Source: Lysobacterales bacterium
GTDB taxonomy: Bacteria; Pseudomonadota; Gammaproteobacteria; Xanthomonadales; SZUA-38
Direction of reading: 5' to 3'
DNA length: 64,000 nucleotides
Assembly (NCBI GenBank): GCA_030065125.1
Contig: JASJDM010000005.1
Coordinates: forward strand, 46,807 to 110,806
The notes below the pieces were generated by a model. It was not told where the DNA came from, did not search any database, and saw nothing but the letters and a program-made list of their open reading frames with translations. The position numbers and the translations under genes are program-made. Positions 36,257 through 44,620 of this stretch are shown piece by piece (position 1 is the stretch's first letter; every line of letters starts with the position of its first letter).

Positions 36257-38515
36257 ATGTCCGAATGGAAACCCACCGCCTGCATTCTGTGCAGCATCAA
36301 CTGCGGTATCGAGGTGTTGACCGGCGGCGATGACGGCCGGCAGCTGATCAAGATCCGCGGGGACAAGGCGCATCCCTCTTCCAGGGGCTATCTCTGCCAG
36401 AAGGCGTCGCGGCTGAACCACTACCAGAATGGCAAAGACCGGATCACCAGCCCCATGCGGCGCCAGCCTGACGGATCGTTCGAAGCTATCGACTGGGATA
36501 CGGCGATCTCGAAGATCGCGGAAAAACTGGCCGCCGTTCGCGATCGTCACGGCGGCGAAAAGATCTTCTATTACGGTGGCGGCGGCCAGGCCAATCATCT
36601 CCCCGGCGCTTACGCGGGTTCGACCCTGACCGCCCTTGGATCCATCTACCGGTCCAGCGCACTGGCTCAGGAAAAGACTGGCGAGTTCTGGGTCCAGGGT
36701 AAAATGTTTGGCGCGCCCGTTCATGCCTGCTTTCACGACGCCGAGGTGGCTTTTTTCCTGGGCAAGAACCCCTGGCAGTCCCACGGCTTTCCGCGCACCC
36801 GCAACGTCATCAATGAAATTGCCAAGGACCCCAACAGGAAAATGGTGGTGGTGGACCCGGTGCGAACCGAGACCGCTGACAAGGCGGACATTCACCTCCA
36901 GGTTAAACCGGGCACCGACGCCTGGCTGATGTCCGCCCTGGCCGCTACGTTTGTACAGCAGGGCTGGGTTGACCTGGACTGGGTGGGCCGGCACGTCAAC
37001 GACTTCGAGGAGGTGGCGAAGGTTCTGCAATCGGTACCGGTAGACCAGAACTGCAGGGTCGCCGGTGTCTCGCCGGAGCAGCTCAGGCAAACCGCCGAAC
37101 TGCTGCGCGACGCGTCCAGTGTCTCGTTCATGGAAGACCTGGGAATCCAGATGAACCGCCACTCCACCCTGGTCAGCTACCTCAACCGCCTGATGTGGGT
37201 GCTCACCGGGAGCTTCGGCAAAGCCGGCGCCATGAACGTGTTCAATCCGCTGGCGCCGCTGGGCGTCCAGACGCCGAACCGGCCGGCTTTTTCACCGGTC
37301 AACAAGGCCAAGGTCATTACCGGCCTGGTGCCCTGCAACGTGATTCCCGAGGAAATCCTGACCGATCATCCGGACCGCTACCGGGCCATGATCATCGAGA
37401 GCGCCAACCCGGTGCATTCCCTGGCAGACACGCCGGCCTGGCAGCGGGCCCTGGCTCGGCTGGATTTGACCGTCACCATCGACGTGGCCATGACCGAGAC
37501 CGCGCGGCATTCCGATTACGTCCTGCCCACGGCCACCCAGTACGAAAAATGGGAGTGCAGCTTTTTCAACCTGGAACCGGAACACAACGCTTTTCACCTG
37601 CGCCAGCCGGTGATGGAACCGCCAGAGGGCGTTCTGGGTGAACCGGAAATCCACGCGCGGCTGGTGGAAGCGCTGGGTGGGGTCCCGACCGGCTTGACGG
37701 ATCAACTGCGGGAGACGCTGCGGTCCCAGGGACCGGCCGGGTTTGGCATGGCAGTCCAGGGCGTGCTGAAGGAAAACCCCGATTTGATGGCCATGCTGCC
37801 GGTCATCCTGTACCGCACCCTGGGCCCGGCGCTGCCCGACGGGGCCGCCCCTGCGGCCGTGCTGTGGGCAGCCGCCCACCAGTTCGCCCAGCGCCATCCA
37901 GACTCCATGAATCGGGCCGGATTCGAGGGTACCGGGCCCGTGCTGGGCGAGCAGCTGTTCCAGGCCATGCTGGGCAACCCGTCCGGCGTGGTGTTTTCCG
38001 TGGACGATCCGGAGTCATCCTGGCAGCGCATTCGCACCCGGGACAGGAAAATCAATGCGGCCATCCCACCCCTGCTGGAAGAGCTGGCCGGGCTGGAATC
38101 CACAGCGGCAGGGACCAGCGAGGAGTACCCATTCGTGCTGTCGGCCGGGGAGCGCCGGTCATTCACCGCCAACACCATCTACCGGGATCCCCAATGGCGT
38201 CGCAAAGACTACGACGGCGCCATGCGCATCAACCCCAGCGACGCTGACCGCCTGGGGCTGGCTGACGGCGGCCGGGCCCGGATCACCACCCGGCGCGGAT
38301 CCGCCCTGGTGGCGGTGGAGTTCAATGACCGCATGCAGGCCGGCCATGTGTCGCTGCCCAACGGCCAGGGCCTGGACGTGGCCATGGAGGATGAGCAGCC
38401 CCGGCGCGTGGGTGCCGCGCTCAACGAACTGACGTCCCTGGAAGATCGGGACTGGCTGGCCGGCACGCCTTGGCACAAGTGGGTGCCGGCGCGAATCGAC
38501 AAGGCGGAAGCCTGA
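36257..38515 (+). CDS. Molybdopterin-dependent oxidoreductase, formate dehydrogenase-alpha-like
   Basis: A 752-residue enzyme of the DMSO-reductase superfamily. An N-terminal [4Fe-4S] site uses Cys9, Cys12, Cys16 and Cys47, and the C-terminal MopB-binding domain spans about 630-745. No Tat or Sec signal is apparent, so it is probably cytoplasmic. At the position where Cys or selenocysteine usually binds Mo/W (around residue 130-145) the sequence reads YRSSALAQEK without Cys. No electron-transfer subunit or cofactor gene lies next to it. The substrate is unknown. Confidence 0.87.
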   Translation: MSEWKPTACILCSINCGIEVLTGGDDGRQLIKIRGDKAHPSSRGYLCQKASRLNHYQNGKDRITSPMRRQPDGSFEAIDWDTAISKIAEKLAAVRDRHGGEKIFYYGGGGQANHLPGAYAGSTLTALGSIYRSSALAQEKTGEFWVQGKMFGAPVHACFHDAEVAFFLGKNPWQSHGFPRTRNVINEIAKDPNRKMVVVDPVRTETADKADIHLQVKPGTDAWLMSALAATFVQQGWVDLDWVGRHVNDFEEVAKVLQSVPVDQNCRVAGVSPEQLRQTAELLRDASSVSFMEDLGIQMNRHSTLVSYLNRLMWVLTGSFGKAGAMNVFNPLAPLGVQTPNRPAFSPVNKAKVITGLVPCNVIPEEILTDHPDRYRAMIIESANPVHSLADTPAWQRALARLDLTVTIDVAMTETARHSDYVLPTATQYEKWECSFFNLEPEHNAFHLRQPVMEPPEGVLGEPEIHARLVEALGGVPTGLTDQLRETLRSQGPAGFGMAVQGVLKENPDLMAMLPVILYRTLGPALPDGAAPAAVLWAAAHQFAQRHPDSMNRAGFEGTGPVLGEQLFQAMLGNPSGVVFSVDDPESSWQRIRTRDRKINAAIPPLLEELAGLESTAAGTSEEYPFVLSAGERRSFTANTIYRDPQWRRKDYDGAMRINPSDADRLGLADGGRARITTRRGSALVAVEFNDRMQAGHVSLPNGQGLDVAMEDEQPRRVGAALNELTSLEDRDWLAGTPWHKWVPARIDKAEA

Positions 38516-38532
38516 TCCCGGGATGAGCCGGG

Positions 38533-39096
38533 CTACAGCCGGGTAATGCTGATGCGGAAGCTCTCGGACCAGTTGCTTCCGCCGTCGGCGGAGGTTTCAA
38601 TCAGCCATCCACGGGGTTCGGTGGTGACATCAAAAAAGGTGGTCCGGAAATGCAGGCGCCTTCCGTCCGGCGTCGGAAAGGTCGGCGGCCCACCAGTGTT
38701 GTCCACCACCAGGTCTCCGTCGACCAGGTCCCCCACCTCTACCGCCAGGGCGCCGTAGGTCTGGTCGATGGTGGTCACCATGTACCGGTCCCAGTGCTGG
38801 TGATAGTAAAAGGACATGATCACTACCTCCTGGTCCACGTCGGGCCCGGGGCGTACGGTGGCGACCCATTTCAGGGCGTTGAAGGCGGGTTCGATAGTCA
38901 GGTGGGCCTCACCCACGGGCTGCCAGCCGTCCGCGGCATTGCGCTCCATGGCCAGTCGCCAGGTCCCCGCCAGGGGTCCCAGGGCCTCCAGTTTCTGGCG
39001 GGGTTCAGCGGCAGGATCGGGCGGCTCGGCCTGTTCAGCCAGACCGGGTGCCGCGATAAACAGGGCCAGCGCAACAGGAAAAGACTTCCAGCTCAT
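38533..39096 (-). CDS. Exported DUF1579-like protein
   Basis: A 187-residue protein with a signal peptide (1-20). It contains the beta-rich pattern GPLAGTWRLAMERN...EAHLTIEPAF...YHQHWDRYMVTTID, similar to the DUF1579/lipocalin-like family of heme- or lipid-binding-fold proteins. It is 11 bases after the amidotransferase gene on the same strand and probably co-transcribed with it. Function is unknown and the family call is moderate. Confidence 0.6.
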   Translation of the reverse strand: MSWKSFPVALALFIAAPGLAEQAEPPDPAAEPRQKLEALGPLAGTWRLAMERNAADGWQPVGEAHLTIEPAFNALKWVATVRPGPDVDQEVVIMSFYYHQHWDRYMVTTIDQTYGALAVEVGDLVDGDLVVDNTGGPPTFPTPDGRRLHFRTTFFDVTTEPRGWLIETSADGGSNWSESFRISITRL

Positions 39097-39107
39097 GGTC
39101 TACCCCT

Positions 39108-39977
39108 TCAGTGAAGTTCGCGAACCGCCACGATGGGACGCGTGTCCACCGTACGGTCCGAATGAACCAGCAGTACATGGTTCTCGGGAACCGGCGACCA
39201 GCCGGACTCATCGCTCAGCGGCTCAGAGGACACGATAATGGCGTTCTCCGACTCCGAGCCAGGCTGGGAGAGATGCCCGCCTGCCAGAAACCGGCTGCCC
39301 TCCTGGTGCACGTACAGCGACTGGGCAGTGTACCCGCCGGGTGTCACGTAACGGGTTATGGCGGCCTGGCGGCCGTCCGTGAGAACCAGGTTCAGGAATG
39401 AGGGTTCGTCGCTGTCAGCCTCGCTGGCGGCAGTCTCCACGTCTGTAATGGCGTTGACCAGAGCCCGGGCCATGGCGCCGGCGTCATGGGCTGCCGGTTC
39501 GGATTGCAGGTGATCCACCGCCATGGAAAACACTACCTCGGAATCGCCGCTGCTCTGGATCAGGGCAAACTGCTCGTCCGACAGTCCGGTCAGCAGCCGG
39601 CGGCGGATTCTGTAGAACCCTGCCACCTCGCCGTTGTGCATGAAGCCCAATTGCCCGCGGGCAAAGGGATGGCAGTTCAGCTGGGTGACCGCAAGCCCGG
39701 GGGATGCCGCCCGCACGTGAGCCATGATGCAGTGGCTGTGGGCCACCGGCGCCAGGCTCCTGAGGTTAATGCTGTTCCAGGCCGGATTGACTTCCTTGAA
39801 CAGTACCGGCTCCTCGCGGACCCTGGGTTTGTACCAGCCGATGCCAAAGCCATCACCGTTGAGGGGCTCAGCACGCTCCCGGGCGTGGAAACTCTGGTTG
39901 ATCAGGGAGTGCTCGGGCTCGGTCAGCAGGGAACTCAGGGTGGTTTCGGGACCGAGGTAATAGACAAACCGGCACAT
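39108..39977 (-). CDS. Class II glutamine amidotransferase (EgtC/YafJ-like)
   Basis: A 289-residue protein whose start is set at MCRFVYY, so that Cys2 is exposed as the N-terminal nucleophile after Met removal; a ten-residue upstream extension is rejected. NGDGFGIGWY, ARAASPG-like and CHPFARGQLGFMHNGEV motifs are present, as in Ntn-type glutaminases of the EgtC/YafJ group. It should hydrolyse a gamma-glutamyl amide. There are no ergothioneine genes nearby, so the substrate is not assigned. Confidence 0.88.
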   Translation of the reverse strand: MCRFVYYLGPETTLSSLLTEPEHSLINQSFHARERAEPLNGDGFGIGWYKPRVREEPVLFKEVNPAWNSINLRSLAPVAHSHCIMAHVRAASPGLAVTQLNCHPFARGQLGFMHNGEVAGFYRIRRRLLTGLSDEQFALIQSSGDSEVVFSMAVDHLQSEPAAHDAGAMARALVNAITDVETAASEADSDEPSFLNLVLTDGRQAAITRYVTPGGYTAQSLYVHQEGSRFLAGGHLSQPGSESENAIIVSSEPLSDESGWSPVPENHVLLVHSDRTVDTRPIVAVRELH

Positions 39978-40039
39978 GGGAAAGGCTCCAGCAGTTTTTA
40001 CCGGCACATCATTACAGAATCAGCGGGCAGCTGTCCTCA

Positions 40040-40089
40040 TTGACAAGCATATTATCCATATGTACCATTACAACACATGGTACATATGG
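40040..40089 (+). promoter_or_regulatory. Promoter and perfect operator of the YtrA-type GntR gene
   Basis: TTGACA (40040-40045) is followed after 17 bases by TACCAT (40063-40068) as -35 and -10. Overlapping the -10 and start region is a perfect inverted repeat, CCATATGTACCAT / ATGGTACATATGG, with an 8-base spacer (40056-40089). The GTG start of the GntR gene lies 20 bases beyond. This is a textbook layout for autorepression. The divergent amidotransferase gene starts about 80 bases to the left and could share control. Confidence 0.82.
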
Positions 40090-40109
40090 AACATCAACGG
40101 TAGCCAGGC

Positions 40110-40499
40110 GTGGAAATTGTCATCGACATCGAAGACCCGGTTCCGCTGTTTTCCCAGCTGGTCACCCAGGTCAAGGATGCAATCCAAAACGGCAAGCTGA
40201 GCCCGGGCGATCCCCTGCCGTCTATCCGGCAGCTGGCCATTGACCTGGAGCTGAATGCCAAAACCGTCGCCAAGGCCTACCGCCTGCTGGAACGGGATTC
40301 GGTCATTCAGACTCGAGGGTACCGAGGAACCTTCGTACACCCGGACGCCAGGGCCAACAGCACGGTAGACCTCAACGCCTGGGTGATGGATAAATTGACG
40401 GATACGGTTGCGGCGTTTCGCGAGGCCGGTGCGACGGATTCAGAAATCCGCATCGCCTTCGGCAAGGTCATGAACGAGCGCATCGGAGGAGAACGCTGA
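40110..40499 (+). CDS. GntR-family repressor, YtrA subfamily
   Basis: A 129-residue regulator with an N-terminal winged HTH (about 9-75, PLPSIRQLAIDLELNAKTVAKAYR) and only a short helical C-terminal tail, as in the YtrA subfamily that usually controls ABC or membrane transport genes. The start is GTG. It forms an operon with the membrane-protein gene that begins one base after its stop. Effector binding domains are absent, so the signal is probably transmitted in another way. Confidence 0.88.
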   Translation: MEIVIDIEDPVPLFSQLVTQVKDAIQNGKLSPGDPLPSIRQLAIDLELNAKTVAKAYRLLERDSVIQTRGYRGTFVHPDARANSTVDLNAWVMDKLTDTVAAFREAGATDSEIRIAFGKVMNERIGGER

Positions 40500-40500
40500 G

Positions 40501-41352
40501 ATGCCGTGGAATGATTCCCTGTTTTACGCTGTATTCCTTGGACAGATCTTCCTGCTGTCCTGGTACTTCCCGGAAAAGATCCATGCCCGGATGAAATATG
40601 TCCTGGCCACCTATCCGCCGGATGCGTATCCCAAGCTGTATCCCCGGCCGGTGGAGCATTACCGGATTGGTCACTGGGTGTACCGCTTGATCAACCGCCT
40701 GGTCCTGGGTCTGGGACTGCTCATCCTGCTGGCCCTGTTGTTCCTGGTGGATCACGGTAGCTTCGCCGACGATGGCTACATTTCCGAATTCTGGCCGGCG
40801 CTTTATGGCTTCGTCCAGTTCATACCCCTGCTGGTGCTCGAGATTGGCGAGTTTCATCAGTTCAAACAGATGCGCCAGGCCAATACCACATCCAGGCGAA
40901 CCGCGGACCTTCGGCGACGCACCCTGCTGGTCTACGTGTCGCCGACCCTGTTCATTGCCGCTGTCTTCCTGTACCTCGGGGCAGTGCTGCTGTTACTCCA
41001 TGCAGACGAGTGGGGCGCGGCGATTTGGCTGACGGCAGGCATGCTGTTTATGGCGGGCGTGGGCGCATTCAACCTGTACGGCCAGAAGAAAGACCCGCAC
41101 CAGAGCACCGAGGATCGGTCGCGCCATATCTCGGCCGCCCTGCATTCCGTGATCTATGTCAGCATGGCGCTCAGCGTGTTCTACATCATGACCGCGCTGG
41201 ACCAGATGTTCGACCTGGATTACCTGGACGCCACAATGCTCAGCCTGTATTTCCAGGCCATCATCTGGCTGTCCGTGGGCCACATGCTGCGCAGCATCCG
41301 GCTGGAGGACCTGAACTTTGAGGTCTACCGGGCTGATCCGGCAGCAACCTGA
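40501..41352 (+). CDS. Polytopic membrane protein of unknown function
   Basis: A 283-residue membrane protein with roughly six hydrophobic segments (about 6-20, 58-82, 97-112, 140-162, 166-184 and 210-262). No family is recognised. Co-transcription with the YtrA-type repressor suggests an envelope-stress or transport role under its control. No nucleotide-binding domain is encoded, unlike the usual YtrA ABC operons. Confidence 0.65.
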   Translation: MPWNDSLFYAVFLGQIFLLSWYFPEKIHARMKYVLATYPPDAYPKLYPRPVEHYRIGHWVYRLINRLVLGLGLLILLALLFLVDHGSFADDGYISEFWPALYGFVQFIPLLVLEIGEFHQFKQMRQANTTSRRTADLRRRTLLVYVSPTLFIAAVFLYLGAVLLLLHADEWGAAIWLTAGMLFMAGVGAFNLYGQKKDPHQSTEDRSRHISAALHSVIYVSMALSVFYIMTALDQMFDLDYLDATMLSLYFQAIIWLSVGHMLRSIRLEDLNFEVYRADPAAT

Positions 41353-41356
41353 CGGA

Positions 41357-42073
41357 TCACTTCCTCTCCGGGGCGAAAATCCCCTTGAAAAAGTCGGACA
41401 GGGTCAACTGGGCCAGGTCACGGAATTCGCCCGCGTCAAAAAAAGACCCGCTGCAGGCGCTGCACTGCTCGAACCAGATGTGACGCTGCTGTGGATCCAC
41501 CATACGGATCATGGCGCCATGGCAGCGGGGACAGGGGTAACGATCGATGGTGTTGTGTGCACGCCCCGCGGTCGCGTCCCCCACGTCCAGCGCCGCCGCG
41601 GCCTCGGCGTTCCTGAGCAGCTCCACTTCACCAGCGTCAAACCACAGGCCCTGGCAGCGGGTGCAGCGATCAATCTCGACGCCCTGGTAGCGCACCCTGT
41701 CCATGTCGCAGCGGCATTTCGGACAGCGCATGGCGCCGGACCAGAACATCCCGCCTTCACCGCCGGCCAGGCTCACCGTGTAGCGGGAAGATCGACGCTT
41801 TTCGCCGTCACCGTGGTCCGGGGCGTGGCGATGGAAAAAAAGTACCAGAATCATGGCCGCCACCAGCAGGCTCAGCAGGGTGTAGTTCTCCACGTAGCTG
41901 GACTGCTCTGCCACCAGGCCATACAGCTTGCTGCCGGCCGAGTAGCCCAGGTTGGCCACCGACATGTAAATGGCGAATTGGGTAGCCGACAGGGAGCTGG
42001 AGCAGATGGCCATGGCCAGGGCAATCACACAGACCATGACCACCGGCAGCAGCATGATCCAGAGTGACAGCAT
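41357..42073 (-). CDS. MFS C-terminal fragment fused to a double zf-TFIIB zinc finger
   Basis: About 238 residues from ATG 42073; a GTG three codons upstream is also possible and a stop lies just before it. The first 85 residues hold two hydrophobic helices reading SATQFAIYMSVANLGYSAGSKL, typical of the last helices of AmpG/BT1-like MFS transporters. Residues about 118-155 and 182-222 are two zf-TFIIB-type zinc fingers: CPKC...CTRCQGLWFDAGE and CPRC...CSACSGSFFDAGE. The rest of a transporter does not fit in the 170 bases upstream, so this looks like a truncated transporter joined to a zinc-finger module. Confidence 0.7.
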   Translation of the reverse strand: MLSLWIMLLPVVMVCVIALAMAICSSSLSATQFAIYMSVANLGYSAGSKLYGLVAEQSSYVENYTLLSLLVAAMILVLFFHRHAPDHGDGEKRRSSRYTVSLAGGEGGMFWSGAMRCPKCRCDMDRVRYQGVEIDRCTRCQGLWFDAGEVELLRNAEAAAALDVGDATAGRAHNTIDRYPCPRCHGAMIRMVDPQQRHIWFEQCSACSGSFFDAGEFRDLAQLTLSDFFKGIFAPERK

Positions 42074-42243
42074 GACCCGCACGCAGGGTGCTGGTCATTG
42101 TTTACCCCCCAAAACCGACAGATACTGAATACAACCCCAGCAGCATGGTAACCGCATGGGCGCCACTTCGCTGTCGGGAGATTTTCCAGCACCCGAAGGC
42201 GCTGGAGGAGGCTGCTGCCCGGTATCCAGTACAATGCCCTTGC

Positions 42244-42819
42244 ATGAGCGAAGGCGAACGAAAAAAGTCCCCGATCCAGGCCGAAATGCTGGTCGCCGTG
42301 TCAGCGGTCTTCGTCGGTATCTGTGCCCTTGGCGTGTCCCTGTATGAAGCGCATCTGATGCGCCAGGAACAGCGGGCCGGGGTACTGCCGCTGCTGGAGC
42401 TGAGCCGATCCTATTTCCTGCGCGATGGAGATTCCAGCGACCGCTGGCGGCTGTTGTTCCAGGCGGAAAACGTCGGCATTGGCCCCGCTCGCATCCTGGA
42501 TTTCCAGGTAACAGTGGACGGTCAGCCCCATGCTACCTGGCGCGGGGCCGTCAATGCCCTGGTCGGCGAACCCATTGACGTCAACTATGGCCAGTCCACT
42601 ATCAACGGCCGCACCATCCCGGCAGACCGCTCGGTTACCATGTTCGACCTCGCGGACACCCAGCACACCGCGGCCATCGTTGCTGAACTGGACCGCCTCG
42701 ATTTCCAGGCCTGCTATTGTTCGGTGTTTGACGAGTGCTGGACCACCACCTACCAGGGCGGGTTTGGCGAGATTGAGCCGGTGGCGGGCTGCGAAGTTTC
42801 CTCAGCCTTCGAAGAGTAA
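42244..42819 (+). CDS. Single-pass membrane protein of unknown function
   Basis: A 191-residue protein chosen to start at MSEGERKKSPIQ; a longer frame reaches 42088. One TM helix spans about 13-33, followed by a coupling helix YEAHLMRQEQRAG and a beta-rich domain to the C-terminus with two cysteines (CYC and a final C in GCEVSS). This resembles small anchored proteins with a cytoplasmic or periplasmic beta domain often left uncharacterised. It diverges from the zinc-finger fusion gene. Confidence 0.6.
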   Translation: MSEGERKKSPIQAEMLVAVSAVFVGICALGVSLYEAHLMRQEQRAGVLPLLELSRSYFLRDGDSSDRWRLLFQAENVGIGPARILDFQVTVDGQPHATWRGAVNALVGEPIDVNYGQSTINGRTIPADRSVTMFDLADTQHTAAIVAELDRLDFQACYCSVFDECWTTTYQGGFGEIEPVAGCEVSSAFEE

Positions 42820-42822
42820 GGG

Positions 42823-43617
42823 CTACTCCCAGGAAAACGCCGGATAGCTGGGGTAATCCAGGGTGATCCCGGTTTCGCCCGCGGCAACCCGGCGTCTTGC
42901 CTCTGCAATCAGTGCCTGTTTGTCATGGGGAACCGCGTTTCGAAATTCCGCGACCTCGTCCCAGCGGTCGTAAAACCCCCGGGGCGTGTCGCCGGCTTTG
43001 TGCTGGCGCAGCAGGGGGCCCGTGACCTGGTAGGCGGCATCGACCCGGCGGGCCATGTTGCGTTCCCACCCATCGATCTGCTCCAGCAATTCCTGCAGCG
43101 CGCCCGACTGCTCAACGCCTGGCGGCGGACGCTGGTCCGCCATGGCCTCAAAATAGCGCAGAGTCTCCCGGTTGCTGATGCTGTCGGCATGGCCCCACTG
43201 GTGGCGGTCATGGTCGTTGACCAGGACGCCGGTTTCGGGATCAACGATCAGCACGGTGGGCGTGGCGTAATAGGTCGGTGATCCGAATCGCTGCACCACA
43301 TCGCTGCCGGCCTCGTAAAAGCCCACGTCCACCAGCACGGTCTGGTAGCGCTGGTCCAGCAGCTTTTTCAGCGCACCGCGCTGGGTCCGCGCGGCCAGGG
43401 CGCGACTGTCGTGGCACCAGTTGGCCCCCAGGATGATCAGGCCGAGCTGATCGTTTTCCAGCGCCCGGGCCAGGGCCAGGTCAATCTCAGCCATGACGTC
43501 CGCAGACGGCTCGAAAATGGCTCCACGCCCGGCCGCACCGACGGAGGCTGACGCCAGGATCAGGCAGGCCGCCAACAATGCGGCTGGTCGAAAGGGGATA
43601 TGCGTTAACAATCTCAT
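42823..43617 (-). CDS. Exported thioredoxin-like protein with WCHDSR motif
   Basis: A 264-residue protein with a signal peptide (1-29). The segment GLIILGANWCHDSRALAA near 60-77 matches the thioredoxin-fold active-site strand and helix, but with a single cysteine (CHDS rather than CxxC). TPTVLIVDPETG (about 120) supplies the cis-Pro element. It is therefore a Trx-like protein without the resolving cysteine. Its start overlaps the stop of the CBM20-like gene by four bases. Function is unknown; periplasmic thiol chemistry is a guess. Confidence 0.75.
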   Translation of the reverse strand: MRLLTHIPFRPAALLAACLILASASVGAAGRGAIFEPSADVMAEIDLALARALENDQLGLIILGANWCHDSRALAARTQRGALKKLLDQRYQTVLVDVGFYEAGSDVVQRFGSPTYYATPTVLIVDPETGVLVNDHDRHQWGHADSISNRETLRYFEAMADQRPPPGVEQSGALQELLEQIDGWERNMARRVDAAYQVTGPLLRQHKAGDTPRGFYDRWDEVAEFRNAVPHDKQALIAEARRRVAAGETGITLDYPSYPAFSWE

Positions 43618-44066
43618 GACGCTGATTCCAACACAGCAAGCCGTGAACAGCAGTCAGCCTGGACAAACCGGGCACGACGAAATTTCTCCACCCGATGCCG
43701 GACCTGGGTGTCGCCCTCGATGCGAAGCTGTAGATTGCCTTCCACGTTACCGGACTCGCCCAGGGCTTCCCGCTCCCAGCTGCCCAGGGTGAACTTGTAC
43801 TCCAGCAGCATTCCCTCAGGCGCTGAGAACACCGCAACCCGCTCGCCTCCCTGACCCTGCATAGCCATGCCGTCGGGTTCCCAGGGTCCGAAGATGTCCA
43901 GGTTCCCGGTGAGGTAAACGGTACCGGTGTGCTCTGGCACCTCCACCGTAATGGTCACCTGGCGTTGCGGTACCGCGGCAGTCGGCCCGGCATTGTCTTC
44001 TTTTTCGGCGCAGGCCAGGAGAAGCGGCAGGGCCAGCGCTACTGACAGGCATTTCACGGAGATCAC
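43614..44066 (-). CDS. Lipoprotein with a CBM20-like starch-binding-type domain
   Basis: A 150-residue lipoprotein with lipobox LLLAC (Cys19). Residues about 36-110 resemble the CBM20/esterase-associated beta-sandwich (TVYLTGNLDIFGPWEPDG, LLEYKFTLGSWEREALGE). It is first of a pair with the thioredoxin-like gene and is translationally coupled to it. The C-terminal part is basic and Cys-Cys containing. Family identification is moderate. Confidence 0.65.
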   Translation of the reverse strand: MISVKCLSVALALPLLLACAEKEDNAGPTAAVPQRQVTITVEVPEHTGTVYLTGNLDIFGPWEPDGMAMQGQGGERVAVFSAPEGMLLEYKFTLGSWEREALGESGNVEGNLQLRIEGDTQVRHRVEKFRRARFVQADCCSRLAVLESAS

Positions 44067-44161
44067 TCCACTGCGTTCACACGATGCTGCATTCTAACCT
44101 GCTCGCCAGGCCACGGGTGTTGCAGCGTTTATACTGGGTCATTGCTCGACCGGGATTCGCC

Positions 44162-44512
44162 ATGAAGCTGTTTGTCAAACTGTTCGCCGTCCTGGTGATC
44201 ATCGCAGTGGTGGCCGGCCATTTCTATCTTGGCCACTACCTGCGGGAGGCGATCTACAGCGGCCCGACAGAAGAGGCGATCGACCTGAACGCGCTCGGCG
44301 AGCTTAACCAGGTCCCCTCGAACCAGAGATTGGCTCACGGTCTCTACATACCCGGCGAGGGCCGGCGCTTGACTGTGCTGTTTCACGGCAGTGGCAATAC
44401 CATTGGTGCCGATTCTTTTTCTTCCACAGCAGAAAGCATGCTGCACCAACCTGATCTGCATCCTGCCCGGAACCCACGATGGCCCGCCTCGACGGATTTG
44501 GGCCGGGATTAG
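44162..44512 (+). pseudogene. Truncated alpha/beta-hydrolase-like gene
   Basis: A 116-residue frame from MKLFVKLFAVLVI with one N-terminal TM helix, then RRLTVLFHGSGNTIGAD, which resembles the first strand and oxyanion loop (HGSGN) of membrane-anchored alpha/beta hydrolases of about 270 residues. It then ends in a Pro/Arg-rich stretch without the nucleophile elbow or the catalytic Asp and His. The remainder is missing, and the following 100 bases contain no continuation. It is read as a gene broken by deletion or insertion. Confidence 0.6.
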
Positions 44513-44620
44513 AGGGCTGCAGCCGCGGCAGCTCGCTTAAAAAGTTTCCGCGGTAACTTTTCGCTGGATCACTCTGGAGTCGGCTTCCGGCCTAGGCTGC
44601 CAGCGCAACATTTGAACCAT

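Noticed and set aside
36209..37162. 317-codon minus-strand frame over the molybdopterin gene
   Set aside because: Antisense to a gene with an intact [4Fe-4S] motif and no support of its own.
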